This document shows positions 10,201 through 18,366 of a DNA stretch of 49,308 nt, piece after piece. The stretch comes from Catenaria anguillulae PL171 (lineage: Eukaryota > Blastocladiomycota > Blastocladiomycetes > Blastocladiales > Catenariaceae). The notes under the pieces were generated by a model. The model saw nothing but the letters and a program-made list of their open reading frames with translations, was not told where the DNA came from and did no database searches. Position numbers and translations under genes: made by a program. How positions within the stretch are numbered: the first letter of the stretch is position 1; every line of letters begins with the position of its first letter. The stretch is from assembly GCA_002102555.1 (NCBI GenBank), contig MCFL01000182.1:1-49308 (forward strand), in the 5' to 3' direction.

Positions 10201-13168
10201 ATCCTTGTCATTCATGGAACAAATTGATGCAAAAATCAGGGCCGTTTGGCGGCGGAAGATGAGGCTTATGCGCGGAACTCCCTCAGTGCTCATACACTCT
10301 CATGACATTGGCGGCATAGATGAGCTAGCACCACGGCTCGCCCGACAACTCGCGGTTGAGATGGCTGTTGGCATGACTGACGGCGGCGTGCTGGGCGACG
10401 CTTGGCGTGTGTCCATCGCTGCGCTTCAACACAAGATCGGCTCGCCCGTGTTCCCCTTCCATCTCACGGCGTCGACCTGCTCAGTCAAAGTGTCCCATAA
10501 TTGGCTTGGCGAAGCAATCCCATTGCTCCGCAGGTATCACCTCACTTATGAGTATGCTGACATTGCCCCGCCGTGCGACCCGACCAACCCATCAATCATT
10601 GAATGTGTCCCATGGCCCATGATACAGGAAAACGCTGTGCTGATGGCGCGACATGGCCTGCTCTACGTCTCGCAGCTACTTGACTCGGACTGCCAGTTTA
10701 TGAGTTGGGACGAGGTTCGCACAACAATCTTCCCTCGATTGAAACGCAAGAGCCTCTCCCCGGATTGGTACGGCAATCTCGTCCAAGCCATCAAGGCCTC
10801 TCATCCGCCCTCCCCTCTCACCTGGATTGCCGGGGACGTTGAAACCCTCAGACCTGACATCGACCTTGACTATTGTACTGACGCCATCACATGCTGTGAT
10901 GTGAACGACCACCCAGACCTCAACCGTTTACCAACGGACCTCAAGTTAGCTGGCGGAATCGTCGCATTCCATCCACCATGGCGACTCGACACTGAGACAA
11001 ACGAGCCGTACCTCGGAGTGATATCTGGCTATGGCGTTGGGCGCATCAGAACCTCTCCATTACTCCGAATCCGTCATGTCAAATACAACCGCACTCGAGG
11101 GCACAAAGCAATCTATGAGCAGTGCTCAGGCTGCCTCCCAGGCTGCGGCAACGTCTGCGAGTTTTGGGTTAACATCCATCGGTGTGCGACCGCGAAGGCA
11201 GGTGACGATGGAAACATCATGAACATTCGGAGTTGGAACTCAACCGTCCGCATGACACTCTGTACAACAACCGTGGAAACAGACAGCACGGGACCGCTCC
11301 TGGCCGCCGACCTGCTCGGAGGGCTGCATGGCGACCGCACTCTTGCCGCTCATGGCGCGTTGACCGAACCACCGCCAGAGCCACCCCGACTCACGTTGAG
11401 CTTGATCATGGATGACAACCTCGTCTTGAACGCAGCGGCCATCTTTGAAAACCTTATGTTCCACAACCCAGCAATGGTGAACGACACTGTGACGCTCGGC
11501 GACCCGCTTGGACCCTCGCTTGACGACATTGACTGCTTCACTCCCAACAGCCGGGACGGGCTGATTGAGGCGTGGTCGGACGGCTCGCTGCGCCGCCCCA
11601 CGTACCGCTCGCAGCACCGCACCATGTACGGCTCGAACCTCCCCGGCGAACGTACTCTCGAGAACCAGATCCCTGGCGTGGGTGGTTTCTCAGTAATCTT
11701 TCCCAACATCAGTGTCCTCGGCGATGCATTAAGGCGACCTATCCTCGCCGTCTCAGGCCGCGTACCCTGTGGTGACATGTCCAGTTACTATGCAGAACTT
11801 CTCGGAGTCATGGCCGCCGTTGCAGCGTGCCCAAAGGGCCGGCAGCTCCGCGTCTGGCTCGACAATCAGGCCGTCGTCAACGCGTCACGAACAATGCTAA
11901 ACCCGCGGACAGCACGCCACGCTCTGCGCTCTTCATGCCCGCGTGAGTGGGCGATTATTCGCTCTTTGGTTGCATTAAAGGAACTATCACTGACGCTCGA
12001 GTGGGTCCGAGGCCACAGCGGCGAGCTATATAATGAGATTGCAGACAAATGCGCCGGCCAATTCGACGCAGACTCACCACGTGTTGTATTGTCTCCAGTG
12101 CTCCTTGACACACTAGATATGCCAACGGTGCTATTCCGCGGCATCCCCATGTCTTTAGACCCGTCCCGGCTCATCAGGCTGGTGACCCAACACCGATGGC
12201 GCGCCACGTTGCCGCCCAAGCTCAAACTGGGCTATGCTGGAGAGGCCATCGACATCGACCTCTTTGCCTATCACTACCACGGTAAACGGTCCTTTGCCAA
12301 AAACGCCCGCCTCACATCGTATGACCTAGATGCCAAGCGCCGATTCATCCTCAAGGTCGTGAGCAGCCTCCTTCCCACGGCTGAGCACAAGCACCGCTTC
12401 TATGGTACGACCTCACCGTATTGCCCAGTCTGCCTCCAACACGGAAGGCGAGTCTTTGACGACATTGAACATGCGCTCGAATGTGAAATCAATGAACAGA
12501 TGGGCGGGCCGCCAATTGCGCCAAAGCTACGGTGGTCGTTCTACGATTACCTCAGCCGGAGGAACATACTCAACGAAACACTGGATCAGATTACCAAGCT
12601 AGGTAGCAAGGGAAGCTCACCGTCGGGCAGAGGACCCACGCTCTCCCTCTTCGCACTAGAACGAGTTGAATGGCTCCCGTGGCAGGAACTGGCATGTGGT
12701 ATGCTGAATGTTACCGTGCGTGAAAAGATTGGCCTCCATATGGCCGAACTATACAGAATGAATCAAGATAAAGATCAATACCAGATGGCGAAAAGATGGA
12801 CAGCAGCAGCGGTCTTTGCCTGTAGCAACATACTCTTCACAGACGTTTGGAAGGAACGATGCAAGAGGATTGCCAATATCCCACAAACCCAGCAACAACA
12901 AGAACAAACCGAAAAGGACCCTCCACAGCGACAGCCCATCGAGCGAGATCCCTCGCAAGCTGGAGTGTGCCCAACATGCCTTGAGCGACTCGACCGACCT
13001 GCCTCCTGTTGCGCGAATGACGCTGCATTCTGCCAACCAGCAACATGGAGAGTCAGCGGAGACTATGTCTTTTTGACACATTTATTCATGGACACACAAG
13101 TGTGGCGACCACAGGTCACCTACCTCACATATCCGAAGCCACCAGACGACCCGCTGAGAGAGGCGTAA
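7280..13168 (+). CDS. LINE ORF2: AP endonuclease, reverse transcriptase, RNase H polyprotein
   Basis: An uninterrupted frame of 1,962 codons starting at an ATG. The N-terminal AP-like endonuclease shows GDFNAV (residues 171-176), SRIDYLYAS (242-250) and LDHAAV (271-276), which carry the usual catalytic and metal-binding residues. The RT domain shows DKSKAFD, GVPQGG (774-779) and the catalytic AFVDDL (D836, D837; FVDD replaces the commoner FADD). RNase H shows D1434 (WSDGS), E1506 (YAELLG), D1528 (WLDNQ) and H1579...D1589 (HSGELYNEIAD), all four acidic residues plus the His. Downstream is a C-x2-C...H-x3-C finger (C1715, C1718, H1731, C1735) and a second Cys-rich patch near 1897-1920 (CPTC). 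It nicks target DNA and copies the LINE RNA there. It looks catalytically complete. At 1,962 residues it is well over the usual size of about 1,200-1,300 for LINE ORF2. Confidence 0.95.
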   Translation: MAYCWDWMRAPRFVTLNTRGSGNNRIDEAITDLVELDSLEDELARTFHIKTETKSGSNFQLCPALREHLCVEWTHHPLRPNGSGLSIIFPISARDHMSRIGEVPGYLLARRFNRSAGLLHDIVIVGIYWPNNDQQHVHTQLIAQAREDILTILRSILEQWEQEQFMLVVAGDFNAVSNPSRDRAYNDDQEQPPSQEAPESDIFPLLEQYHMLDTALERALEHNEQPPPTFFVKRDEITKPVSRIDYLYASPNLMTYNTDSLTVKPSRPLGLDHAAVIASFDLAPITDPSLVTALHDGKRRGQRIVFDRPERVTQEQRDHYLRAVDAKFQLAINAELLNNDTAIDIDERCSRVETIILSSAMDHLPKVRKGGPRLPPPPEAHPFLSRVVKLRALASKFARPRQPLQRGDVVPRIAELCHDSVLPSWRENAGIDRDITPESACNMALIAARFHQTAFHRYEEQSTRDRIDKHLGNHTHLFQHNLRDLLPRLLNKPRTPLNINWVYVERDGHRKPSVLPADVLDGVRAQASDQFEDKGVPDFDTHASEAVRQEYQPGPHEGAFDGILDPPTQAAVAEKVRHLNVKKASGPTDISGFLWKHAGERAVQALTCIIHQCFTAGVVPRTWKHNNIYYTPKSTRPFGGDITKDARPIALLEVAFKLMMNFFTERLVAAIQKHSILKGANTSVLPGTSTDTVIACTNAAIASANVTGKPLYILHEDKSKAFDTIPFTSLERSLRRIALPEHAIRFYVDGILHDRTASAITAYGPTDPLDIGRGVPQGGVESPIMWNIFYDPLICLLKKHTAGADISLAPPSPPCGNDSRPRVVHRLVLHGKAFVDDLTIFASSPEDLQKAADLVSEFNHLHCIKSNPSKSTVMAINHPPKKALPPIAVMVTNEQGEQVPVPIRVADKDESIRSLGVFYSARGNGKAAHKAIMDIFDHSLPLLDSKRMTSDTFAYIINNVIIPQFLYRCKNYIPSLSFMEQIDAKIRAVWRRKMRLMRGTPSVLIHSHDIGGIDELAPRLARQLAVEMAVGMTDGGVLGDAWRVSIAALQHKIGSPVFPFHLTASTCSVKVSHNWLGEAIPLLRRYHLTYEYADIAPPCDPTNPSIIECVPWPMIQENAVLMARHGLLYVSQLLDSDCQFMSWDEVRTTIFPRLKRKSLSPDWYGNLVQAIKASHPPSPLTWIAGDVETLRPDIDLDYCTDAITCCDVNDHPDLNRLPTDLKLAGGIVAFHPPWRLDTETNEPYLGVISGYGVGRIRTSPLLRIRHVKYNRTRGHKAIYEQCSGCLPGCGNVCEFWVNIHRCATAKAGDDGNIMNIRSWNSTVRMTLCTTTVETDSTGPLLAADLLGGLHGDRTLAAHGALTEPPPEPPRLTLSLIMDDNLVLNAAAIFENLMFHNPAMVNDTVTLGDPLGPSLDDIDCFTPNSRDGLIEAWSDGSLRRPTYRSQHRTMYGSNLPGERTLENQIPGVGGFSVIFPNISVLGDALRRPILAVSGRVPCGDMSSYYAELLGVMAAVAACPKGRQLRVWLDNQAVVNASRTMLNPRTARHALRSSCPREWAIIRSLVALKELSLTLEWVRGHSGELYNEIADKCAGQFDADSPRVVLSPVLLDTLDMPTVLFRGIPMSLDPSRLIRLVTQHRWRATLPPKLKLGYAGEAIDIDLFAYHYHGKRSFAKNARLTSYDLDAKRRFILKVVSSLLPTAEHKHRFYGTTSPYCPVCLQHGRRVFDDIEHALECEINEQMGGPPIAPKLRWSFYDYLSRRNILNETLDQITKLGSKGSSPSGRGPTLSLFALERVEWLPWQELACGMLNVTVREKIGLHMAELYRMNQDKDQYQMAKRWTAAAVFACSNILFTDVWKERCKRIANIPQTQQQQEQTEKDPPQRQPIERDPSQAGVCPTCLERLDRPASCCANDAAFCQPATWRVSGDYVFLTHLFMDTQVWRPQVTYLTYPKPPDDPLREA

Positions 13169-13290
13169 GGCCTCAATGTTCACACTGGCTTACGGTTTGG
13201 TTCAACGTATGTTGGGTGATGGCTTCTGGCTGTATTCAGTGGGTGGGAAACGAGGCCTTCCCTCGATTCCCGTGCTAGTGCCCCACTGCC

Positions 13291-13307
13291 AAAAAAAAAA
13301 AAAAAAA
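13291..13307 (+). other. LINE poly-A tail
   Basis: Seventeen consecutive A residues end the LINE 3' UTR. The last one overlaps ambiguously with the first base of the right target-site duplication. Confidence 0.9.
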
Positions 13308-13325
13308 CTAACCAAGCATTGTGTT
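13307..13325 (+). repeat. Right target-site duplication of the LINE
   Basis: Exact copy of 4629-4647. The sequence continues with cacccaatgttggctg, which would have followed the left copy directly in the empty site. Confidence 0.93.
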
Positions 13326-13853
13326 CACCCAATGTTGGCTGATTTTTGTCTTGTGTTTATCTTGTGTTTTCCCTAAACCTACCTATTCGCTGTCCCTTTC
13401 TCACTCGAGCTCGCCTCTTGTTTGTGCTATTGTGTTTGCTCTTCCGAGTCGTTGCATTCTTTTTGCCTGGCTGACCCGATCCTCCCCATGTATTTACGCA
13501 TGCAGGTATGCATTCATGTCCTCTCTGTAAATATAACAATACCTCACCTCACACCGATCCCAGTTTTCTTTTCTGCCGTTTAGGTTTGAATTTACAAGTA
13601 TTCCGTGGTTGTATTTTGCTCCCACACTGCCGGCTCTGGACGCTGCAGCCGATGCGGGCTCGCTTAAAAAAATTGGCATGTGGCAGCCGTTGGATTAGCT
13701 TCAGCTGACTCGATCACAGAAGCCACTGCCGCTGGTGGGTCGTCGTGTGATTCTTGTATTGAACTTAATGCAGATATTCCTAGGATTGAAACTATTCATT
13801 CGAAATGTACACTGCTTCGACACTTTTATGGTTCAAATCCTCACGCAACACGC
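13326..13853. other. 528-bp gap with no recognisable gene
   Basis: T-rich and pyrimidine-rich intergenic sequence. It is the right flank of the LINE and the 3' side of the minus-strand gene ending at 13854. A B-box-like word (ggttcaaatcc, near 13830) has no matching tRNA stem or A box. Confidence 0.5.
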
Positions 13854-15423
13854 TTATACTGGCGCCACACCAACCTTCAATTTCCCACTCTCCTTCAACC
13901 GCTTGACATACTCGCCAATCTTGATGGACACGAACGGCACCCGAAACCGTTTTTCGAACCGCTCAGCCGCACGCGCATGATCCTCAAAATGCTCTTGAAA
14001 ACCGACGTCCTTCTTGAATGTGTTCCACACTTGTTGATGGCAATCCGACTCGAGCAACTCTCGCACACGCTGGTCAGCCCAGTAAGGTGACTCAAAGTCA
14101 TACCCGGGCAGTTCAAGCGCCTTGTCAATAGCAACGTCCAACCACAAGATGGAACAATGACGGAAAGCAAAGTCAATTGAGATGCACGTTCGCACATACC
14201 CCTCTGGGTTCCTTCACCCACTGTGGTCGCTGTGCCGTAAATGTATCCGGAAACCACCCGCATGAGATAAGGATGGGCACCAGGGAAGAACTGGTTCCCA
14301 AAGCCAGGCATGGTACCAATGTAGTAGAATCGGAAGGAAGCCTTTCCACGGTTGTACGAGTTGGGTGCGAGGGGCGAGGAGAAGCCAGATGGGTGTAACT
14401 TGTCAGGGGCCTTGCCTGAATCTTGCTCGCCAAGGGCGTAGATAGCGTTTACCTTATCCTTAATCGACGCGGCGTGCTTGTGCGGCTTTTTTGGACCAGT
14501 TGGAGCAATCAGCGACATGGTCTCTGGTTGATTCATAGACATTTCGAAGCTGGAGTTGACGTCCGCAACGGCCTGCTTGTACTTTGGCTTGATCTCTTCA
14601 AGTGAGACGCCAAGACGGTACTTGTCGTTCGCAACCTTGACCACGTCGCTGCAGATTGCAATCCGTGAATCCTCGTCTGCTGCCCGTTGAGCGGTCGACA
14701 CCCGTGTGCAAAGGAGACGCGATTGAATGGACGCAGTGCCGTTGTGGGCACGTTGTCGCTTCGACGGTATGTATCGGCATCGTTGGCAACCGCGGAACGC
14801 TTGGATGAGAATGATGTGGTTTGGGCTGGTGCATGAAAAGCGGGTCAGACTCCATGAAATGAGGAACAGAAGACAGGCACAGGACGGAACATACAGGGGG
14901 TAGCAGAGGCAGCGAACCGGTTCTGGGCATGCAGGCCGACTTCCTGAACCTCCTCATCAGTGAGAGCAGAGCCAGTTGTGAGAGTACAATCCTCGTCGGC
15001 GTCCTGTTCAGGTGAACCAAGTGGAACAGGTCAGTGTGTGGACAGTTTGACAGAGCATGCAGATGGTTCGCTGAGATTGGGCCATGACAATGAAAATGCG
15101 GCAATCCATACCAGCGATGGTGGAAAGTCGTCTTGGTAAGGCACATTGGAAAGGTCAGGAAGTGGCATGTGGAGACCAACAAGTGCGATGAGGGTTGGAT
15201 TGGTCAATGGGATTGCCTTGGTGCGTTGGAGCCGCTTTGATATCATCGTGACTTGTGCCAATGGGGCCGCCAACCGTGAATTGATGATGTGGGCGAGCTG
15301 AGCGAGTTGGTCCTTGTTGGCAGGCAGAATCAACTTCTTCGAAACGTCCAACAATACTCTCCATGCGTCCCATATCTTGTCGAGTCTGAAGCCTTGAAAT
15401 TGATGGATCATGCGTTGCATCAT
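13854..15423 (-). CDS. Unidentified multi-exon protein
   Basis: Not recognised. Coding potential is supported by joined frames. Exon 1 is 15423-15112 (104 codons from the ATG pair MMQRMIHQFQ). It is followed by a GTATGG...CAG intron, exon 2 at 15003-14895, a GTATGT...CAG intron, exon 3 from 14825 to about 14200, and a last exon ending at the stop at 13854. The protein is mostly soluble and helical, with an acidic segment (DADED), a Gly/Tyr/Phe-rich part (YYIGTMPGFGNQFFPGAHPY) and a charged C-terminal part ending in KLKVGVAPV. The frame of exon 3 changes near 14710 without a good intron, and the junction to the last exon is uncertain. A base error or an unseen intron is likely there. It is transcribed divergently from NOP10. 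Confidence 0.5.
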
Positions 15424-15934
15424 GGCGACAGCATGGCCATCAAGGGCGTCGAGAATGTCGTCGCCGCGGTTGACTCGCGTCCGCGGACTCTTGGCTGGCG
15501 GCGCTTCAGATGAGGTTGAGCCTCATGCGATACTTCCTTTGCTTGTGTTTGTAGCGGCCACCGCCGGCGCCGCGGTTTCCGATGGTGAGCCAGCGCTAAG
15601 GGGTCGGGGGTTGTGTTTGATGTGCAGGAATGGAGGAAGGAGGCGCCGGTGTGGATTGGCACTCGGGCACGGGCAGCCCTTTTATGAATATCGTCCAACG
15701 AAAATTTGTCTCTTTGCAGATCGCCACCTGTCTGGTGAAACGCGACTCAATGGTAACGGTTCACGTGACTGCCTTGCGCGAGTGGATGCATGCTGCCCAG
15801 CAGGCCCCGGTTGCCATCAGTCGTCGTCGTGGAACTCGAACGGAAGCAATCTGACCACGATATACCGTCACCCGCACACAGCGCAGCGCCATTACGCACC
15901 GTACCAAAAGCAACGCAACACACCAAATATCACC
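15424..15934. promoter_or_regulatory. Divergent intergenic region, unidentified gene / NOP10
   Basis: About 510 bp between two divergent starts, presumably holding both promoters. No TATA box was convincing. Short open frames continue upstream of 15423 in the reading frame of the minus-strand gene, broken by one TGA, so the true start of that gene may lie further upstream. Confidence 0.4.
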
Positions 15935-16240
15935 ATGCATCTCATGTACCACCTCAACGCCGAGGGCAAGCGCGTCTACACCCTCAAGGTCTGCCATTCT
16001 CGTCTGAATTGACAATCGACCGACCGACCGACCACCAGTGAACCAGTGGACCAATATGGCTAACCACCGCGACTCGTCTGCCGCTTGCCTGTTGTTTCAT
16101 CCATACAGAAGTCGACCGAGACTGGCGAGATGACAAAGTCTGCGCACCCTGCTCGCTTCTCGCCCGACGACAAGTTCTCGCGCCACCGTGTCACCATCAA
16201 GAAGCGGTTTGGTCTGTTGCTCAACAACCAAAAGCACTAA
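15935..16240 (+). CDS. NOP10: H/ACA ribonucleoprotein subunit Nop10
   Basis: A 61-residue protein in two exons, 15935-15988 and 16109-16240, split by a 120-bp GT-AG intron. Exon 1 reads [18 protein letters not shown]. Exon 2 contains [17 protein letters not shown] and then [10 protein letters not shown]. This matches Nop10 along its whole length (about 64 residues in animals and yeasts). Nop10 binds the pseudouridine synthase Cbf5/dyskerin with Nhp2 and Gar1 in nucleolar H/ACA snoRNPs, which pseudouridylate rRNA and snRNA. The intron falls right after the conserved YTLK. The gene is too small and split to appear as one long open frame, so it is easily missed. Confidence 0.95.
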
Positions 16241-16628
16241 GCCGGGTCGTGAGAGTGGATGCGTGTGGTCCGATGGTTTAATTTGCTGTGCCGTGCCCGT
16301 GCTGTTGAGTGTTTGTGTGTGAGGTGTCGGACGTCTCGGTTCCGGCGGCGGGCGTTGACGGGAACGAGTCGCCTCGAATCCGAGTCGTCGGACGCTCGTT
16401 AAATGTATCATAGTCTTATTCATGTGCTCTGCCTTTCCGTTCAAGTTGTATTTCTCCCTGTATTCTACATTCATTTCTCTCAGGCTCAGCTGCCCACCTT
16501 GAATCACCCATTGTGATGATGTGCGAGTCTGCGTGCGTGAGCCAGACGCTGAGAGTATATACATATGTAACGGCTGACCCGGCTGAACTTCAAAGAGAGC
16601 GTTCTGTTTCATCACGCATGCAAATGGA
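16241..16628. other. 388-bp gap between NOP10 and the next gene
   Basis: Holds the NOP10 3' UTR and the promoter of the following plus-strand gene. A tatatacatatg stretch at about 16556-16566 lies about 65 bp upstream of that gene's ATG and could act as a TATA-like element. Confidence 0.4.
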
Positions 16629-18100
16629 ATGCCATTTCACAAAAGGCTCACAATGACCATGTCTCCGCACTCACACTCGGCAATCGACATGGACACACAG
16701 ACGGCCGACTCGCGCGCCGTCGACCAGCACATTGACCTGGTCGACTCGCGCTTCCGCGACGCCCTGGCCGCCGACCACGCCGCCATCGGCATCTCCGAGT
16801 CGGGCGGTGGCGACAACGACACGGACGACAACGACGCTTCTTCGCCCTACAATGCCCGCCCATTCGCCTCGCTCGACGACGCCATCGACCGCCTGCTCGC
16901 CTTCCACGTGCTGCAGGTGCCCCAGCACGACATCAATCACGCCCTGGCCGTGTCCCGGTCCGATCAGTTCAAGGCAAAGCAGGCCGCCAAGGAAAAGGCA
17001 TTGCTGGCGCGTGTGCATGCCGTCGAGCGGCACATTCGCGCTTGTGCCACACCCATGTCGCCCACACCCGTCGACCTACGGGCCTTGCAGCTGGTTTTGC
17101 AGGCGCAAAAGTCGGAAAAAGCAGCATTGCTGCAGCCTGCTGCCGTCGTTGGTGCCCAACAGCGGCACGCCCACGGCCGCCCGCTTCCACCCGCGGGCTC
17201 GCATTCGTCACTCTCCACGGCATCCGCACCTGCCCGCACATCCGCCAGTGGCAGCCGCACAAACTCGTCGGCATCCACGCCGCGATCCCGCCAAGCCACC
17301 ATTTCCCGCGGCGCCAGCCATTCGCAACTGCCGTCACCCGCCGTTGCCGCCGCCAGCGCCAGTGTCGTTGGGAAAGCCGCCGCGCCCGGAATGCCAAAGC
17401 GCGCACCACCGGCGGGACCCGGCAGCCAACGTGCAGCTGGCACCTCACAGCAACAAAGACCCTCGCTTTCGGCAGCTTCTGCACTCGCATCTGCAGCCCC
17501 ACCGCCGTCTGTCCGCCCACCTCCGACATCGGGAGCACCCACCTCTTCCGCGCCAGCGCAAGCGCCGCCGGGCATGTATGCAGCAAATGCCGCACGCCCG
17601 CCCATGCCGCCGCACGCATACCCAGGATACCACGGCGTGCCCGCAGGCTATCCACCAGGTGCGCTTACCACTCCGCACTCATCTCGCATCACCCACGAGC
17701 CACGCTCCTCACACCATGTCTTGGTCATGTAGCGTATCCAATGTACCCACACTACGCGGCCGCCGCATTTCACACGCATGCCGCGGCCGCCGCCGGTGCA
17801 GGCGCCTACTACCCTGTTCCATTCAATCCGTACATGGCAGCCGCGGCCGCAGCCTCGCAACGGCACCAGCAACAGTTCGCGAGCACGACGCCGCCGGCGA
17901 CGCCAAGTCTTGCGCAGCAACAGGCCGCGGCTGCGGCTGCGGCAGCCGCAGCGGCAGCTGCTGCAGCGGCGGCCATGGGTGCGCGCGGAGGAGGGGCGGG
18001 GCTGGGGCAAGGGCAGCAGCAGCAGGCAGGAGTCGGGGGCGCGCCGTATTTGCCGCCGCCGGGGGCTGCGGCGGGCGCTGGGCAGCAGGGCCGGAGGTGA
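16629..18100 (+). CDS. GLTSCR1-domain-like low-complexity protein
   Basis: A 465-residue protein in two exons, 16629-17658 and 17733-18100, with a 74-bp GTGCGC...TAG intron (the junction restores GYPPAYPMYPHY). Residues about 75-150 form the only ordered-looking part. ARPFASLDDAIDRLLAFHVLQ, followed by a Lys/Ala-rich helix, resembles the GLTSCR1 domain (typically LLPYHVFQ) of BICRA-type SWI/SNF subunits. The remainder is Ala/Pro/Ser/Gln-rich and disordered, with an uninterrupted tract of about 17 Ala (coded by gcg/gct/gca repeats near 17930-17975) and a Gly/Gln tail. If the domain call is right, it is a chromatin-remodelling subunit acting in the nucleus. The alternative is an unrelated low-complexity regulator. 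The first ATG is used, but M at 16653 or 16659 is also possible. Confidence 0.6.
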
Positions 18101-18366
18101 GTGGGATTTGACGTGGGATTTGGGATGTTGTTGGAATTTATTGACTTCTTCATTGAGATCATGAATCTTTATGCAAATGAGGTGTTTCGACTCGCACGAG
18201 AGCTTTTGCCTTCCTCAGATTGTAGATTGAGTTGACAAAAATGCAAACAGTCGCCGTAGGGCAGATGTCTTGTAAATAGTACAAGGAGCGATACCCGCCG
18301 ACATGTTTGGACAGAAAGCAATGCAACAATCGCCTCATTTTCCGTTCACTGGCCCTCATGATCACC
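18101..18366. other. Convergent 3' region
   Basis: A 266-bp tail-to-tail gap between the GLTSCR1-like gene (+) and the ankyrin-like gene (-). Presumably it holds both 3' UTRs. No separate feature was seen. Confidence 0.4.

Larger units (their letters stand above)
4648..13306 (+). mobile_element. Full-length LINE (non-LTR retrotransposon), APE + RT + RNase H
   Basis: An 8.66-kb non-LTR retrotransposon. It is bounded by identical 19-bp target-site duplications and ends in a run of 16-17 A. It has a short 5' leader (about 51 nt), ORF1 (4699-7065), an A-rich spacer and ORF2 (7280-13168), then a 122-nt 3' UTR. Neither ORF contains a stop. The domain order (AP endonuclease, RT, RNase H, Cys/His finger) fits the I/Tad1-type LINEs common in fungi, but the clade is an inference. 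The perfect duplication, intact ORFs and intact tail suggest a young, possibly active copy. It landed in gene-poor sequence and disrupts no recognised gene. Confidence 0.93.

Noticed and set aside
13825-13845. tRNA B-box-like word ggttcaaatcc
   Set aside because: Flanking bases do not form a T stem and no A box, anticodon arm or acceptor stem fits upstream.
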